Source of the DNA: an uncultured Actinomycetes bacterium
GTDB lineage: Bacteria; Actinomycetota; Coriobacteriia; Coriobacteriales; Atopobiaceae
Reading direction: 5' to 3'
Assembly (NCBI GenBank): GCA_900314645.1
Contig: OMWB01000024.1
Coordinates: forward strand, 1 to 64,000
DNA: 64,000 nt
Part shown: piece by piece, positions 8,788 to 15,772 of the stretch
Numbering within the stretch: position 1 is the stretch's first letter
Layout of the letters: each line of letters starts with the position of its first letter
Position numbers and translations under genes: made by a program
Notes under the pieces: generated by a model
Databases searched by the model: none
The model's input: the letters and a program-made list of their open reading frames with translations, nothing else
Told to the model about the DNA's origin: nothing

Positions 8788-8872
8788 GGGCTTGAGTCCT
8801 TTCGTTGTGACTTTTGGCACGGAAAATCTTGTGTGTGAGAGACACGCGATGTGTCCCTCACTGGCTCTTGCG

Positions 8873-8941
8873 CTAGACGGTGCCTGCGACGGTGCAGGCT
8901 GCGAGGACGGTGTAGATGCAGATTGTGACGATGATGTACAT
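8873..8941 (-). CDS. Small hydrophobic peptide (22 aa)
   Basis: A 22-codon reading frame (MYIIVTICIYTVLAACTVAG and two more residues) lies in the gap between ssb and the next gene. Its ATG is preceded by AGAGAGGAC, the same ribosome binding site used by the neighbouring gene at 9171. The peptide would be one transmembrane segment with two Cys. Too short for proof from sequence alone, but the shared ribosome binding site and the operon position support translation. Confidence 0.45.
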   Translation of the reverse strand: MYIIVTICIYTVLAACTVAGTV

Positions 8942-8991
8942 GGGCAGGTCCTCTCTGTTGCGATTTTGGGTGTGATTGCGAGGCGTCGCGT

Positions 8992-9171
8992 CTATGCCGC
9001 GACCGGGTCCGCGGTGACGGTCACGACGAGTGTCCCGTTCTCGTCGGTGTCGACGTCAACGTCGGAGACGCCGAACATGGTCTCGAAGAGAGAGATGGCG
9101 TCGTGCATCCAGGCATTCTTGGGTGCGATGAACTTGTCAAACGCGTCGTTCTTGGTCTCGTTCTCAGACAT
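8992..9171 (-). CDS. Small hypothetical protein
   Basis: 59 aa from the ATG at 9171, with AGAGAGGAC upstream. It starts MSENETKNDAFDKFIAPKNA, is acidic, and ends with a beta-rich TLVVTVTADPVAA. Not recognised. It lies within the minus-strand operon between the phosphoesterase and the 22-aa peptide. The stretch NAWMHDAISLFETMFGV may be an amphipathic helix. Confidence 0.6.
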   Translation of the reverse strand: MSENETKNDAFDKFIAPKNAWMHDAISLFETMFGVSDVDVDTDENGTLVVTVTADPVAA

Positions 9172-9222
9172 GGCGGTCCTCTCTATTTGGCGAAACTGCC
9201 TTTTCGAGAGTGGAACCTGTGT

Positions 9223-9249
9223 GGGATAGCGCCGTGATGGCGCTATCCC
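9223..9249. repeat. 11-bp perfect inverted repeat
   Basis: Arms GGGATAGCGCC and GGCGCTATCCC with a 5-nt loop, in the gap between the phosphoesterase stop and the next gene. Neither strand has a following T-run, so it is more likely an operator, mRNA processing or stability hairpin than a terminator. Confidence 0.55.
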
Positions 9250-9276
9250 CATGCCCTTCGCGAGTAGAAACCTGTG

Positions 9277-10014
9277 CTAGAGAACGCGTCGTGCGTCGTG
9301 GTAGAGCAAATGTCCGAAACCACGGGCTACGTCACGGTCGCCGTGGAAGTGACCGAACCACCAGCCTTCGAGCGTGTCCTCGCAAGCTTCGAGCACGTCG
9401 TCCATCCATGCCTCCATGGTGTCGTCTATGGGTGGAGCAAGGTCTGGCGGAAAGAACAGGTCAGTGAGCTCGTTTTCCCAGGAGAGCGGACAGGTGTGGC
9501 TGAAGACATGCTCGATTGGGTGTGCCTGTGCGAGGGCGAGAAGCTGGTCCATCTCGCTTCCCGTAAGCTGTTCCTCTGGCTCCCAGGGGTAGCCCATCTC
9601 GCGCCGGTACTCGCCGTCGATGGACCAGGCACCGGGGATGAAGAGGCACGGGTGGCCCTCGATGGTGACGAGGTCGCCGCCGTCAGGCACGTAGAGCGTG
9701 TTGGGGTAGCGAGAGTCGCGCATGAAGACCGAGCCTGACCAGTCGACGAATTCCGCGCGGCCATGGGTGAGGATGCCGAGCTGCATGTCGCGCCAGTAGC
9801 GCACGTCGTGGTTGCCGCGCATTACCAGGACGGTGCAGGGGAGGCTTGCGAGGTAGCGGCGCAGGTCTCCGTGGACGTGGTCGCCGTAGGCGATTCCGAC
9901 GTCGCCGAGCATGACGATGGTGTCGGACGGGGCCAGGGACGGCGCGATCGGCTCGATGGCGCACATGGCGTCGGTCGCGCGACCGTGGACGTCACCGATT
10001 GCGTAGAGGGACAT
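9277..10014 (-). CDS. Calcineurin-like metallophosphoesterase
   Basis: 245 aa. The full set of metallophosphatase motifs is present: GDVHG (residues 7-11), GDVG (37-40), GNHD (67-70), a later His in SHTCP, and GHFH (about 221-224). It should bind two metal ions and cleave a phosphodiester or phosphomonoester; the substrate is unknown. The ATG at 10014 overlaps the upstream stop as TGATG, so the start is firm. Phosphoesterases of this fold on mobile elements can be nucleases or signal hydrolases. Position next to SSB- and DprA-like genes hints at nucleic acid or nucleotide substrates, which is inference. Confidence 0.85.
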   Translation of the reverse strand: MSLYAIGDVHGRATDAMCAIEPIAPSLAPSDTIVMLGDVGIAYGDHVHGDLRRYLASLPCTVLVMRGNHDVRYWRDMQLGILTHGRAEFVDWSGSVFMRDSRYPNTLYVPDGGDLVTIEGHPCLFIPGAWSIDGEYRREMGYPWEPEEQLTGSEMDQLLALAQAHPIEHVFSHTCPLSWENELTDLFFPPDLAPPIDDTMEAWMDDVLEACEDTLEGWWFGHFHGDRDVARGFGHLLYHDARRVL

Positions 10015-10379
10015 CAGCTCGCCTCCTCGTAGACGACCTTGCCTGTCTGTGTGGTGACCGCGCAGTCGGCGACGTGGATGCGCCACAGGTCGCGCGGCTC
10101 TTCGCCTGCTACCTCGATGTCGCCGTTGATGTCGGCGGCGCCGTGGGCGTTGAGCCACTGCACGAGCGCGGTCACGTCCACAGATGCGGTGTTCCACTTC
10201 TCGTACACGTCGACAGACGCGACGATGAGCGCACCGTCACGCTGGAAGTTGGGCATGATGGCGAAGAGTGGCTTGTCGACGACGGCGAGCTTGCGGAGCT
10301 CGTCGAGGGCGGCACAGGCAGCGTCCACGTCGGCGAAGGTTGCGCGGATCTCGCCTTGGAAGTCGGAGTAGTAGCCCAC
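10014..10379 (-). CDS. Hypothetical protein, GTG start
   Basis: 121 aa. I place the start at the GTG at 10379 because AAGGAG lies 8 nt upstream and the protein then begins VGYYSDFQGEIRA; no ATG has a comparable site. The protein is acidic with DVDAACAALDEL near residues 17-28, similar to a segment in the 112-aa protein encoded at 6842-7180. Function unknown. It is coupled to the phosphoesterase by a 1-bp stop/start overlap. Confidence 0.6.
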   Translation of the reverse strand: MGYYSDFQGEIRATFADVDAACAALDELRKLAVVDKPLFAIMPNFQRDGALIVASVDVYEKWNTASVDVTALVQWLNAHGAADINGDIEVAGEEPRDLWRIHVADCAVTTQTGKVVYEEAS

Positions 10380-10431
10380 TTTCGGTGCTCCTTCCCATCG
10401 GGGGTGCTTCTTTGCGAAGGTTGGCTTGTCG

Positions 10432-10459
10432 AGGGGCAGGCGCTTTTGCGTCTGCCCCT
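10432..10459. repeat. Hairpin downstream of the DprA-like gene
   Basis: Arms at 10432-10443 and 10448-10459 (12 bp, one mismatch) around TTTT. It sits between the DprA-like gene and the next gene of the operon. Without a T-run on the minus strand it is a weak terminator at best and may partly attenuate the operon. Confidence 0.45.
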
Positions 10460-10500
10460 GTTTGCGTTGGTGGAACCTGTCTTGCCGTAACAACGGCATA

Positions 10501-11316
10501 CTAAAGGGCCGAGTGCGGTATGGACGCATAGCGACCGTCTGGCAGACGCTGGACGCGGCCATCCATCTCGTATGACGCGAGTCTGCGCAGGACGTCGAGC
10601 ACTGGCACGTCGAGGGCGTGCGCGAGGTCGTCGGGGCGCATGGGACACGCGACGAGGGCCGCGAGGAGCGGGTCGTCGACGTGCTCCGCACGCGGCGCTC
10701 GCTCGGTCACGCAGCCAAGGTTGCGCTCGAGGTCCGACGTCGACGCGAGCATGGTGGCGCCGTGGGCGATGAGCGCGTTCGCGCCCTCGGAGGTCTGGCT
10801 GAAGACCGAGCCGGGAAATACGAGCACGCGTTTCTCGAGGTCGAGCATCTCGTCTGCGAGCGAGAACACGCCTGAGGGCATGCCCGCCTCGCACACGACG
10901 AGTGTCTCGGCGACGTGCGCGAGCGCATGGTCACGTGCGCGGAACGCGGCGGGCGTCGGCGGCGCGTCAGGTATCGCGAGCGAGATCGTCGCTGCGGCAC
11001 GCTCGAAGACGTCGCGTGAGGTCGACGGGTATGGGTTGTTGCAGCCCGTTCCAGCGAACACGATGACGTCGCCGCCCGCGTCGAGCGCGGCTCTGGCCGC
11101 AGCCACGGAGCAGCCGAGCGCAGCAGTCGTGAGCAATGTGTGGCCCGACTCCGCGACGATTCTGCCCGAGGCCTCTGCCAGGGCGAGCCCGTAGGGCGTC
11201 GCGCGGCGGGTGCCCGTGACGCAGACGAGGTGCGGGGCCATGACGAGCTCCGTGTCGCCCGCACAGTGCAAGTCGAAGCCGTGGCGGGTGAGATTGAACG
11301 TCGGTCTATCGAGCAT
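10501..11316 (-). CDS. DprA/Smf-like DNA-processing protein
   Basis: 271 aa from the ATG at 11316, with AAAGGAG upstream. The Rossmann-like DprA fold is visible: CVTGTRRATPYGLALA (usual V-G-x-R-x-x-(S/T)-x-Y-G), VAAARAALDAGGDVIVFAGTG, NPYP, ARDHALAHVAETLVVCEAG and VFPGS followed by SEGANALIAHGA. The C-terminal 45 residues look like the DprA winged-helix domain. DprA binds incoming single-stranded DNA and loads RecA. Compared with chromosomal DprA it lacks the N-terminal SAM-like domain, and SGGA is replaced by LTTAA. The gene overlaps the upstream gene by 11 bp. Confidence 0.8.
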   Translation of the reverse strand: MLDRPTFNLTRHGFDLHCAGDTELVMAPHLVCVTGTRRATPYGLALAEASGRIVAESGHTLLTTAALGCSVAAARAALDAGGDVIVFAGTGCNNPYPSTSRDVFERAAATISLAIPDAPPTPAAFRARDHALAHVAETLVVCEAGMPSGVFSLADEMLDLEKRVLVFPGSVFSQTSEGANALIAHGATMLASTSDLERNLGCVTERAPRAEHVDDPLLAALVACPMRPDDLAHALDVPVLDVLRRLASYEMDGRVQRLPDGRYASIPHSAL

Positions 11317-11812
11317 CGTCGCTCCTTTCGGCGTAGAAAGCCTCGCAAATGCGAACAGGTGCGCCACCACCGCGTGGCACGAGGAAGCGCTGGCCGCGCG
11401 GGTGTGCTCCTTGCGTGTGGAGGATATCGACGAGGTGGTTGATCGAGACATGCTGCGTCGCACGATTGATGACGACTTGCGCGACGTCGAGCGACGCGTC
11501 CCCGACCTCGTCTGCGAGAGTCTCGCGGTCGTCCTCGTTGTCTAGCAGCTGCCGCACGTAGGCGTCGAGCTCTCGCGTGCGGCGCTCGTAGCGCACGAGC
11601 GGGACCAGGAGCACGAGCACGACGTGACGGACGCCTCGGTAGGAGCAATCGATCGCGGGGCCTAGCGTCTCGTCGTCGAGGACGCCGATGCCCTCGTATC
11701 CCGCGTGTTCGAGCGAGTCGACCAGGCAGTCGAAGGCGCGTACGATGCGCACCGCAGGGACGGTGCGCGAAGACTCGGCGAACGTGCGTGAGATGAGCGT
11801 GAGCTGGCTCAT
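11306..11812 (-). CDS. Hypothetical protein, paralogue of its upstream neighbour
   Basis: 168 aa, not recognised. It aligns along its length with the protein encoded at 11823-12356: HVVLVLLVPL against HHVVLALVLSP, the block EVGDASLDVAQVV against ELGDSVLDVASVC, ISINHLVDIL-type against IHHPQDIL, and RGGGAPV against AGGDTPV near the end. This indicates a tandem duplication. The protein has no signal or membrane segment and probably adopts an alpha/beta fold. Overlap with the DprA-like gene suggests coupling. Confidence 0.7.
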   Translation of the reverse strand: MSQLTLISRTFAESSRTVPAVRIVRAFDCLVDSLEHAGYEGIGVLDDETLGPAIDCSYRGVRHVVLVLLVPLVRYERRTRELDAYVRQLLDNEDDRETLADEVGDASLDVAQVVINRATQHVSINHLVDILHTQGAHPRGQRFLVPRGGGAPVRICEAFYAERSDDAR

Positions 11813-11822
11813 GGCACGCCTC

Positions 11823-12356
11823 CTAGACAGCCGTCATGACGCGGTTGAGCGCGAGCGGCGAGCCCATCAAGCTGTCGTCCCAGTCCTCCGCCGGCACGGG
11901 AGTGTCGCCACCAGCGGGGATGAAGAAGTGCACGGGCGCTTCAGCAAGATGGCACGTCTCGAGGATGTCCTGGGGGTGGTGGATCCTGCATCTGGCCTGG
12001 ACGGGGTCGAGGCACACGCTCGCGACGTCGAGCACCGAGTCGCCGAGCTCGCGCTTGAGGTCGTCGAGGTGCTCGTCCGCGTCGAGGATGGCGTGGGCGA
12101 AGGCCGACACCTCGTCCTGCGTCATCTCGTAGGCGTCAGGCGAGAGGACGAGCGCCAGCACGACGTGGTGGTGCTCGAAGCGGTCGCACTCCACGGCGAT
12201 GCCGAACGCGGGGTTCTCGCTTACGGCGGCATGCTCGAAGCCTGCGGCGTCGAGCGTCCGGCACAGGAAGCCCATGCAGATGTCGACGTGTGGGGCGGGG
12301 TAGCTCAGGGTCGCGGCGGTAAGGGTCTGAACGAGCAAAGACGTCGGAGCATTCAT
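11823..12356 (-). CDS. Hypothetical protein, first gene of the DprA/SSB operon
   Basis: 177 aa, not recognised; the tandem paralogue of the next gene. The ATG at 12356 has AGAGAGGAT upstream. Its leader carries an 11-bp imperfect inverted repeat (12372-12382/12393-12403) and, further upstream, five iterons. That implies the whole minus-strand operon is controlled by whatever binds the iterons. The conserved features of the pair are an HHVVL-type strand, an LDVA motif and a C-terminal Gly/Pro loop. Confidence 0.7.
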   Translation of the reverse strand: MNAPTSLLVQTLTAATLSYPAPHVDICMGFLCRTLDAAGFEHAAVSENPAFGIAVECDRFEHHHVVLALVLSPDAYEMTQDEVSAFAHAILDADEHLDDLKRELGDSVLDVASVCLDPVQARCRIHHPQDILETCHLAEAPVHFFIPAGGDTPVPAEDWDDSLMGSPLALNRVMTAV

Positions 12357-12371
12357 GGCTGTATCCTCTCT

Positions 12372-12403
12372 GTGACAGGGACTCCAGAAAGTGTCTCTGT
12401 CAC
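12372..12403. promoter_or_regulatory. Inverted repeat in the operon leader
   Basis: Arms GTGACAGGGAC and GTCTCTGTCAC (one mismatch) separated by 10 nt, 16 bp upstream of the first gene of the DprA/SSB operon. Position suggests an operator or a leader hairpin. Confidence 0.45.
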
Positions 12404-12452
12404 TCGTCGGGCGCAGGTGCGCACGCGAGAGGGGAGAGGAATTCAGGGAATT

Positions 12453-12563
12453 CGCAAAACCTGATAATGGAAACCGTCAAAATCAGGTTATGAAATAACG
12501 CAAAACCAGAATATGACAATTCGCAAAACCTGATAATGCAAGTGTTGCAAAATCAGGTTATGA
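12453..12563 (+). repeat. Iteron cluster A, five direct repeats
   Basis: Five copies of a roughly 16-bp sequence of form CAAAAyCwGrwwATG start at 12455, 12478, 12501, 12524 and 12548, giving spacings of 23, 23, 23 and 24 bp. Spacing near two helical turns is typical of plasmid iterons bound on one DNA face. The cluster lies between the HTH gene (3' side) and the start of the DprA/SSB operon, so it can act both as part of an origin or centromere and as a promoter operator. Confidence 0.8.
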
Positions 12564-12577
12564 AAATTGCGGGGATG

Positions 12578-13279
12578 TCACTGGCTCTGCTCGTCGGCAT
12601 GCTCGGATGTGCGCTGGCGCTCGGCCTCGGCATTCAGCCATATCCTGACGACCTCGACGCAGTCGGGGTTGTGTGGCCAGGACCTCGCCGCGGGGCTGTT
12701 CGGGATGATGTTCGAGCCAGGGACGAGGGAGATGATGTCGTTCCCACTTTGCTTCTTGAGGAAGGCGAGCCGTTCGTCGATTGGGTCGACGGGAAGCTTC
12801 AGGTATTCGGCTTGAAGCTCCTCTATGCGCTTGCCATGGCGCCATTCGGGAACGCGACGGTAGACGGTCGAGACCGAGACGCCCATGGCACGGGCCATCG
12901 CGGCGGCGCCGTGCTTCTCGAAGAATGCGACTCGATCGGTGTACGACCTTGCCTGTTGCCATTCGCATGCGAGGTCCTTCTCATCGCCATCTTCCATCTT
13001 GGCGATGTCGGGCGTCTCGCCCTTTGTCTTTGGACGTCCGCCACCACGGCTGCGTAGGCGCTTGGCGTTGCTCGCGGAAGGGAACTCGATGTGCAGTTGT
13101 GACTTGTCACGTTCCACGACAAGACCGAGCGCACGAAGGGTGTCGACAAGCTCGTTGAGTGCAGCCTGTTTGTCGCACTCTTCCTTTGCGAAAATCGACG
13201 GGCCCTTTTTCACCGTACCTCGCTGCAAGCTCACGCGCATATCGATTGAGCAGGTGTTTTCCACTGGTCCACGACGCAT
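12578..13279 (-). CDS. Iteron-flanked HTH DNA-binding protein (candidate Rep, partition or regulator)
   Basis: 233 aa from the ATG at 13279, preceded by GGAGGT at 5-nt spacing. A clear helix-turn-helix reads AAAMARAMGVSVSTVYRRVPEW (about residues 135-156), like a resolvase or transposase C-terminal HTH. Before it is a basic patch (AKRLRSRGGGRPKTKG). No Rep_3 or RepA winged-helix signature, Walker motif or recombinase domain is visible. The five iterons on each side make it the obvious binding protein. It could initiate replication, act as a centromere-binding ParR-like protein, or regulate the flanking operons. I cannot choose between these by sequence. Confidence 0.6.
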   Translation of the reverse strand: MRRGPVENTCSIDMRVSLQRGTVKKGPSIFAKEECDKQAALNELVDTLRALGLVVERDKSQLHIEFPSASNAKRLRSRGGGRPKTKGETPDIAKMEDGDEKDLACEWQQARSYTDRVAFFEKHGAAAMARAMGVSVSTVYRRVPEWRHGKRIEELQAEYLKLPVDPIDERLAFLKKQSGNDIISLVPGSNIIPNSPAARSWPHNPDCVEVVRIWLNAEAERQRTSEHADEQSQ

Positions 13280-13338
13280 CTCATACCTCCGAACAACGAG
13301 TTTTTCCAACTCTGAATATACGGGATTTCGGCGAGAAT

Positions 13339-13451
13339 TGCAATACCTAATTATGAGAAATTGCAAAATCAAGTTATGAGAATACGCAATAACAGGTTAT
13401 GAGAAATCGCAGAACTAGGTAATGAGAAGAGTCGCAAAACTAGGAATAGAG
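13339..13451 (+). repeat. Iteron cluster B, five direct repeats
   Basis: Five copies of the same repeat family as cluster A begin at 13341, 13364, 13387, 13410 and 13435 (spacings 23, 23, 23, 25 bp). They are in the same orientation as cluster A and more degenerate towards the resolvase gene; the last copy overlaps the resolvase stop. The cluster covers the upstream region of the iteron-flanked HTH gene, so autoregulation is likely. Confidence 0.8.
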
Positions 13452-14153
13452 AATTCCCTCGTCTATCTCCTTGCAGTAGCGGTAGAACGCGCTTCGTCCG
13501 ATTCCTGCCAGTCGCCACGTCTCCTCGTTGGTGAGCGTGCCGCCATAGCGCTTGCAGTGCTTGCGGATGGTGGCCATGGCCGGTGCCTTTTTCTTCGGGA
13601 CGCGCGGGCGTCCGGTGACGCCGCCGATCTGCTTGCCGTTGGCACGTGCCACGCGTATGCCCTCGCGCGTGCGCTCGCGGAGGTCGTCGACCTCTTTCTG
13701 TGACTGAGCGAAGGCGAGCTCGATCTGTCTGGTCGCGAGGTCACGCAAGAGCGTGTTGATGCCGTCTGTCATGGTCGCGAGGAAGCGGTCGTAGATGTCG
13801 TCGCCGACAGACACGGAGGTGTCGATGGCCTTCCTCGACGCCTCGCGGTAGACGTCCGTGTCTATGTGGTGCTCCTTCAGGAACACGAGGTTCACGCCAC
13901 GCTCGAAGAACGACAGGTAGTCAGAGACGCCCTCGGCAGCGTCTCGGCTCATGCGCGAGACCGAGTCGAAGACGATGGTGTCGCCCGGCAGCACGCGCCG
14001 TTTCAGCTTGACGTACTCTGGGCGCTCCGAGACACGGCCCGAGTACTTTTCCTGGTAGATGCGGATCGCAGGGTCGTAGGCGCTCAGGTTCTCGACCTGG
14101 CGTGTCAGGCTCTGGGTTGGTGTCGACACGCGGGCATATCCGTAGGTGGTCAT
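13440..14153 (-). CDS. Small serine recombinase (resolvase/invertase family)
   Basis: 237 aa. The N-terminus YGYARVSTPTQSLTRQVENL carries the catalytic serine in the usual YxRVS-T context. VFDSVSRMSRDAAEGVSDY provides the second active-site block. The C-terminus is an HTH DNA-binding domain (GIGRSAFYRYC). The start at 14153 is set by AAAGGGG upstream. Such enzymes resolve element multimers or invert DNA. Placement next to the iterons fits plasmid-type stability (multimer resolution). It is distinct from the large integrase at 16410-18503. Confidence 0.85.
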   Translation of the reverse strand: MTTYGYARVSTPTQSLTRQVENLSAYDPAIRIYQEKYSGRVSERPEYVKLKRRVLPGDTIVFDSVSRMSRDAAEGVSDYLSFFERGVNLVFLKEHHIDTDVYREASRKAIDTSVSVGDDIYDRFLATMTDGINTLLRDLATRQIELAFAQSQKEVDDLRERTREGIRVARANGKQIGGVTGRPRVPKKKAPAMATIRKHCKRYGGTLTNEETWRLAGIGRSAFYRYCKEIDEGILYS

Positions 14154-14172
14154 GGGGCCCCTTTCGTCATAG

Positions 14173-14188
14173 GTTGGACGCCCGTCCA
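14173..14188. promoter_or_regulatory. Palindrome upstream of the resolvase gene
   Basis: Perfect 7-bp arms TTGGACG/CGTCCAA with a 2-nt centre, 20-35 bp upstream of the resolvase start. Likely an operator or part of a recombination site (res). Confidence 0.45.
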
Positions 14189-14282
14189 ATGGGTAACTGT
14201 CGGCACAGGGGTGGGCAGTGACGGGCGGACGGCTTATCGAACACTTTTGCCATAGGCATCCAAAAGAACACTGAGGCGGGCA

Positions 14283-14326
14283 GGAAAAAGGGCAGGGCGC
14301 CGAGTGGCACGCCTGCCCTGGGTGTG
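14283..14326 (-). terminator. Rho-independent terminator after the orphan gene
   Basis: On the minus strand GGGCAGGCGTGCC pairs with GGCGCCCTGCCC around a short loop, followed by TTTTTCC. It directly follows the gene that stops at 14328. Confidence 0.7.
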
Positions 14327-14327
14327 G

Positions 14328-14999
14328 CTACGCTATGCCGGGCTTGTTGTTCAAACGTTCCTCGAGTCGTTCATGTATTGTGATGAAAAGGCGGCGGTAC
14401 TCGTTGTCGCATGAGAGGCAACCGATTATCTCGTTTAGTGAGGGGAAGAGCGTGAGATCACGAGTGAGCCGCCGTGGTGTGTAGGCGATCATGACCTCGC
14501 CACCACTCTCAAAAAAGACATATGAGTATGACACTAGCACGGAACCATCTTGAGCAATAAATGTGTCCCACATCGGGACGCAGACGTATGGTCCAATTTC
14601 CGTTTCGTCGTTGGTGGGACACCAGCCGACTTGCGCTGTCGGCAGATGGGCGATAACGGGCTTGCTGCTTTCGGAAGCGAGGAGCCGTCGGATACCGTCA
14701 AGCTTCGTATCGTTTTCACACAGGCGTTGTATCTCGTCGACGATGTGAGGCTTCGCCACATCAATCGTTGAGCGATAAGTCATATGGTGACTAATACTTG
14801 AAGCAATGACCGAGCAGCCGTTTTCACGCTGATCGAGGAGACCAGACACTAGTTCGCTGATCACTGCATCAACGGTACTGTTGCCGATGGTGCCTGGCCC
14901 GAGCTCTCGGACTATTCCAACGATGTTCGGGTGCGAGAGAACCGTGGTTAGTGCGTTGCGTAGATCGCGTTCGGTGATGGATGTGCTGGGTGCGTACAT
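14328..14999 (-). CDS. Hypothetical protein of lower GC, possible cargo
   Basis: 223 aa from the ATG at 14999 (GAAAGAAGG upstream). Not recognised. Visible features are an alpha-helical N-terminal half (ITERDLRNALTTVLSHPNIV) and a beta-rich middle (VCVPMWDTFIAQDGSVLVSY). The gene is noticeably poorer in G+C and in third-position G/C than its neighbours, has its own terminator, and stands alone. These are signs of recently acquired cargo. Function cannot be stated. Confidence 0.65.
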   Translation of the reverse strand: MYAPSTSITERDLRNALTTVLSHPNIVGIVRELGPGTIGNSTVDAVISELVSGLLDQRENGCSVIASSISHHMTYRSTIDVAKPHIVDEIQRLCENDTKLDGIRRLLASESSKPVIAHLPTAQVGWCPTNDETEIGPYVCVPMWDTFIAQDGSVLVSYSYVFFESGGEVMIAYTPRRLTRDLTLFPSLNEIIGCLSCDNEYRRLFITIHERLEERLNNKPGIA

Positions 15000-15203
15000 G
15001 GGAGCCTTCTTTCTGCGCCTGTGATAGCCCCATTCTTTTTCGCCATAGGTAGGACACAATTAATTATGACGTAAAAAGTGAGCTTTGGCAATGCTTGAAT
15101 GAGACATTGTTAAATATGTCAGTCTGGTGTGTTCTATGCTGTCGCTGGTCACCGTTCTGGCCGTATCATGGGAGCAGTCGCAGGCAGCAGGGAGGACTGA
15201 CAC

Positions 15204-15686
15204 ATGGCGCGAGTCGAATGCATCGTCACGGGCAGGGGAGCCATGTCGAACGCGGAGGCGCTGGCCGACGTGTTCGTGTCGGCTGGCGCGGGCGAGATCC
15301 AGCTCTATGAGACCGAGTCAGGCCTCTGTGTGACGGCCGAGGTTCGCGTCGACGGGCTTCGCCGCGTCGCCGCGATGTCCGCCCACAACGCGCGTGGAGC
15401 CGGAAGGGAACAGAACGCGATCCACTCGCGCAGGTGGTGCGACGAGCGGCAGGCGAGCTATAGCGACGTGACGTGGGGCGAGTTTCGTAAGCTCGTCCAT
15501 GAGCTGGGGCCGCGTGCCGTGCAGCGCGAGGCACGGTTCTGGCGGCGCGGGACCGACGCCGAGGGCAACGAGGCCCGCGTCGAGATCTCCGCGCGCACGC
15601 TGGCACGCAGGTTCGCGAAGGCGGAGGCGAACAGCACGGAGGCCGACGCGGGCAAGCGCGCAGTGGACGTGCTGAACCGCGCGTGA
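15204..15686 (+). CDS. Hypothetical basic protein
   Basis: 160 aa; the ATG at 15204 follows GGGAGGA. Not recognised. The N-terminal 50 residues look beta-rich (ECIVTGRGAM, EIQLYETESGLCVTAEVRV). The C-terminal half is strongly basic and helical (RKLVHELGPRAVQREARFWR, then ISARTLARRFAKAEA), consistent with DNA binding. It is one of few plus-strand genes of the element and ends at a strong terminator. A role as a recombination accessory protein is possible but unsupported. Confidence 0.65.
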   Translation: MARVECIVTGRGAMSNAEALADVFVSAGAGEIQLYETESGLCVTAEVRVDGLRRVAAMSAHNARGAGREQNAIHSRRWCDERQASYSDVTWGEFRKLVHELGPRAVQREARFWRRGTDAEGNEARVEISARTLARRFAKAEANSTEADAGKRAVDVLNRA

Positions 15687-15727
15687 GGGCGCGCGGCGGG
15701 GACCGTTGCGAGAGTTGGAACGAGACT

Positions 15728-15772
15728 GGGAGGAAGCGGGCCCGCGAACGCGGGACCCGCTCCTCCCTTTTT
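15728..15772 (+). terminator. Strong rho-independent terminator
   Basis: Outer arms GGGAGGA/TCCTCCC and inner arms GCGGGCCCGCG/CGCGGGACCCGC (one extra base) are followed by TTTTT on the plus strand. It lies 40 bp after the 160-aa gene. Confidence 0.8.

Noticed and set aside
12453..12563. Possible short CRISPR array
   Set aside because: Period of 23 bp leaves only 6-8 nt between repeats; this is iteron spacing, not repeat-spacer architecture.
13440..14153. Integrase of the element
   Set aside because: Only 237 aa with a resolvase-type domain order; the 697-aa large serine recombinase at the junction is the better candidate.
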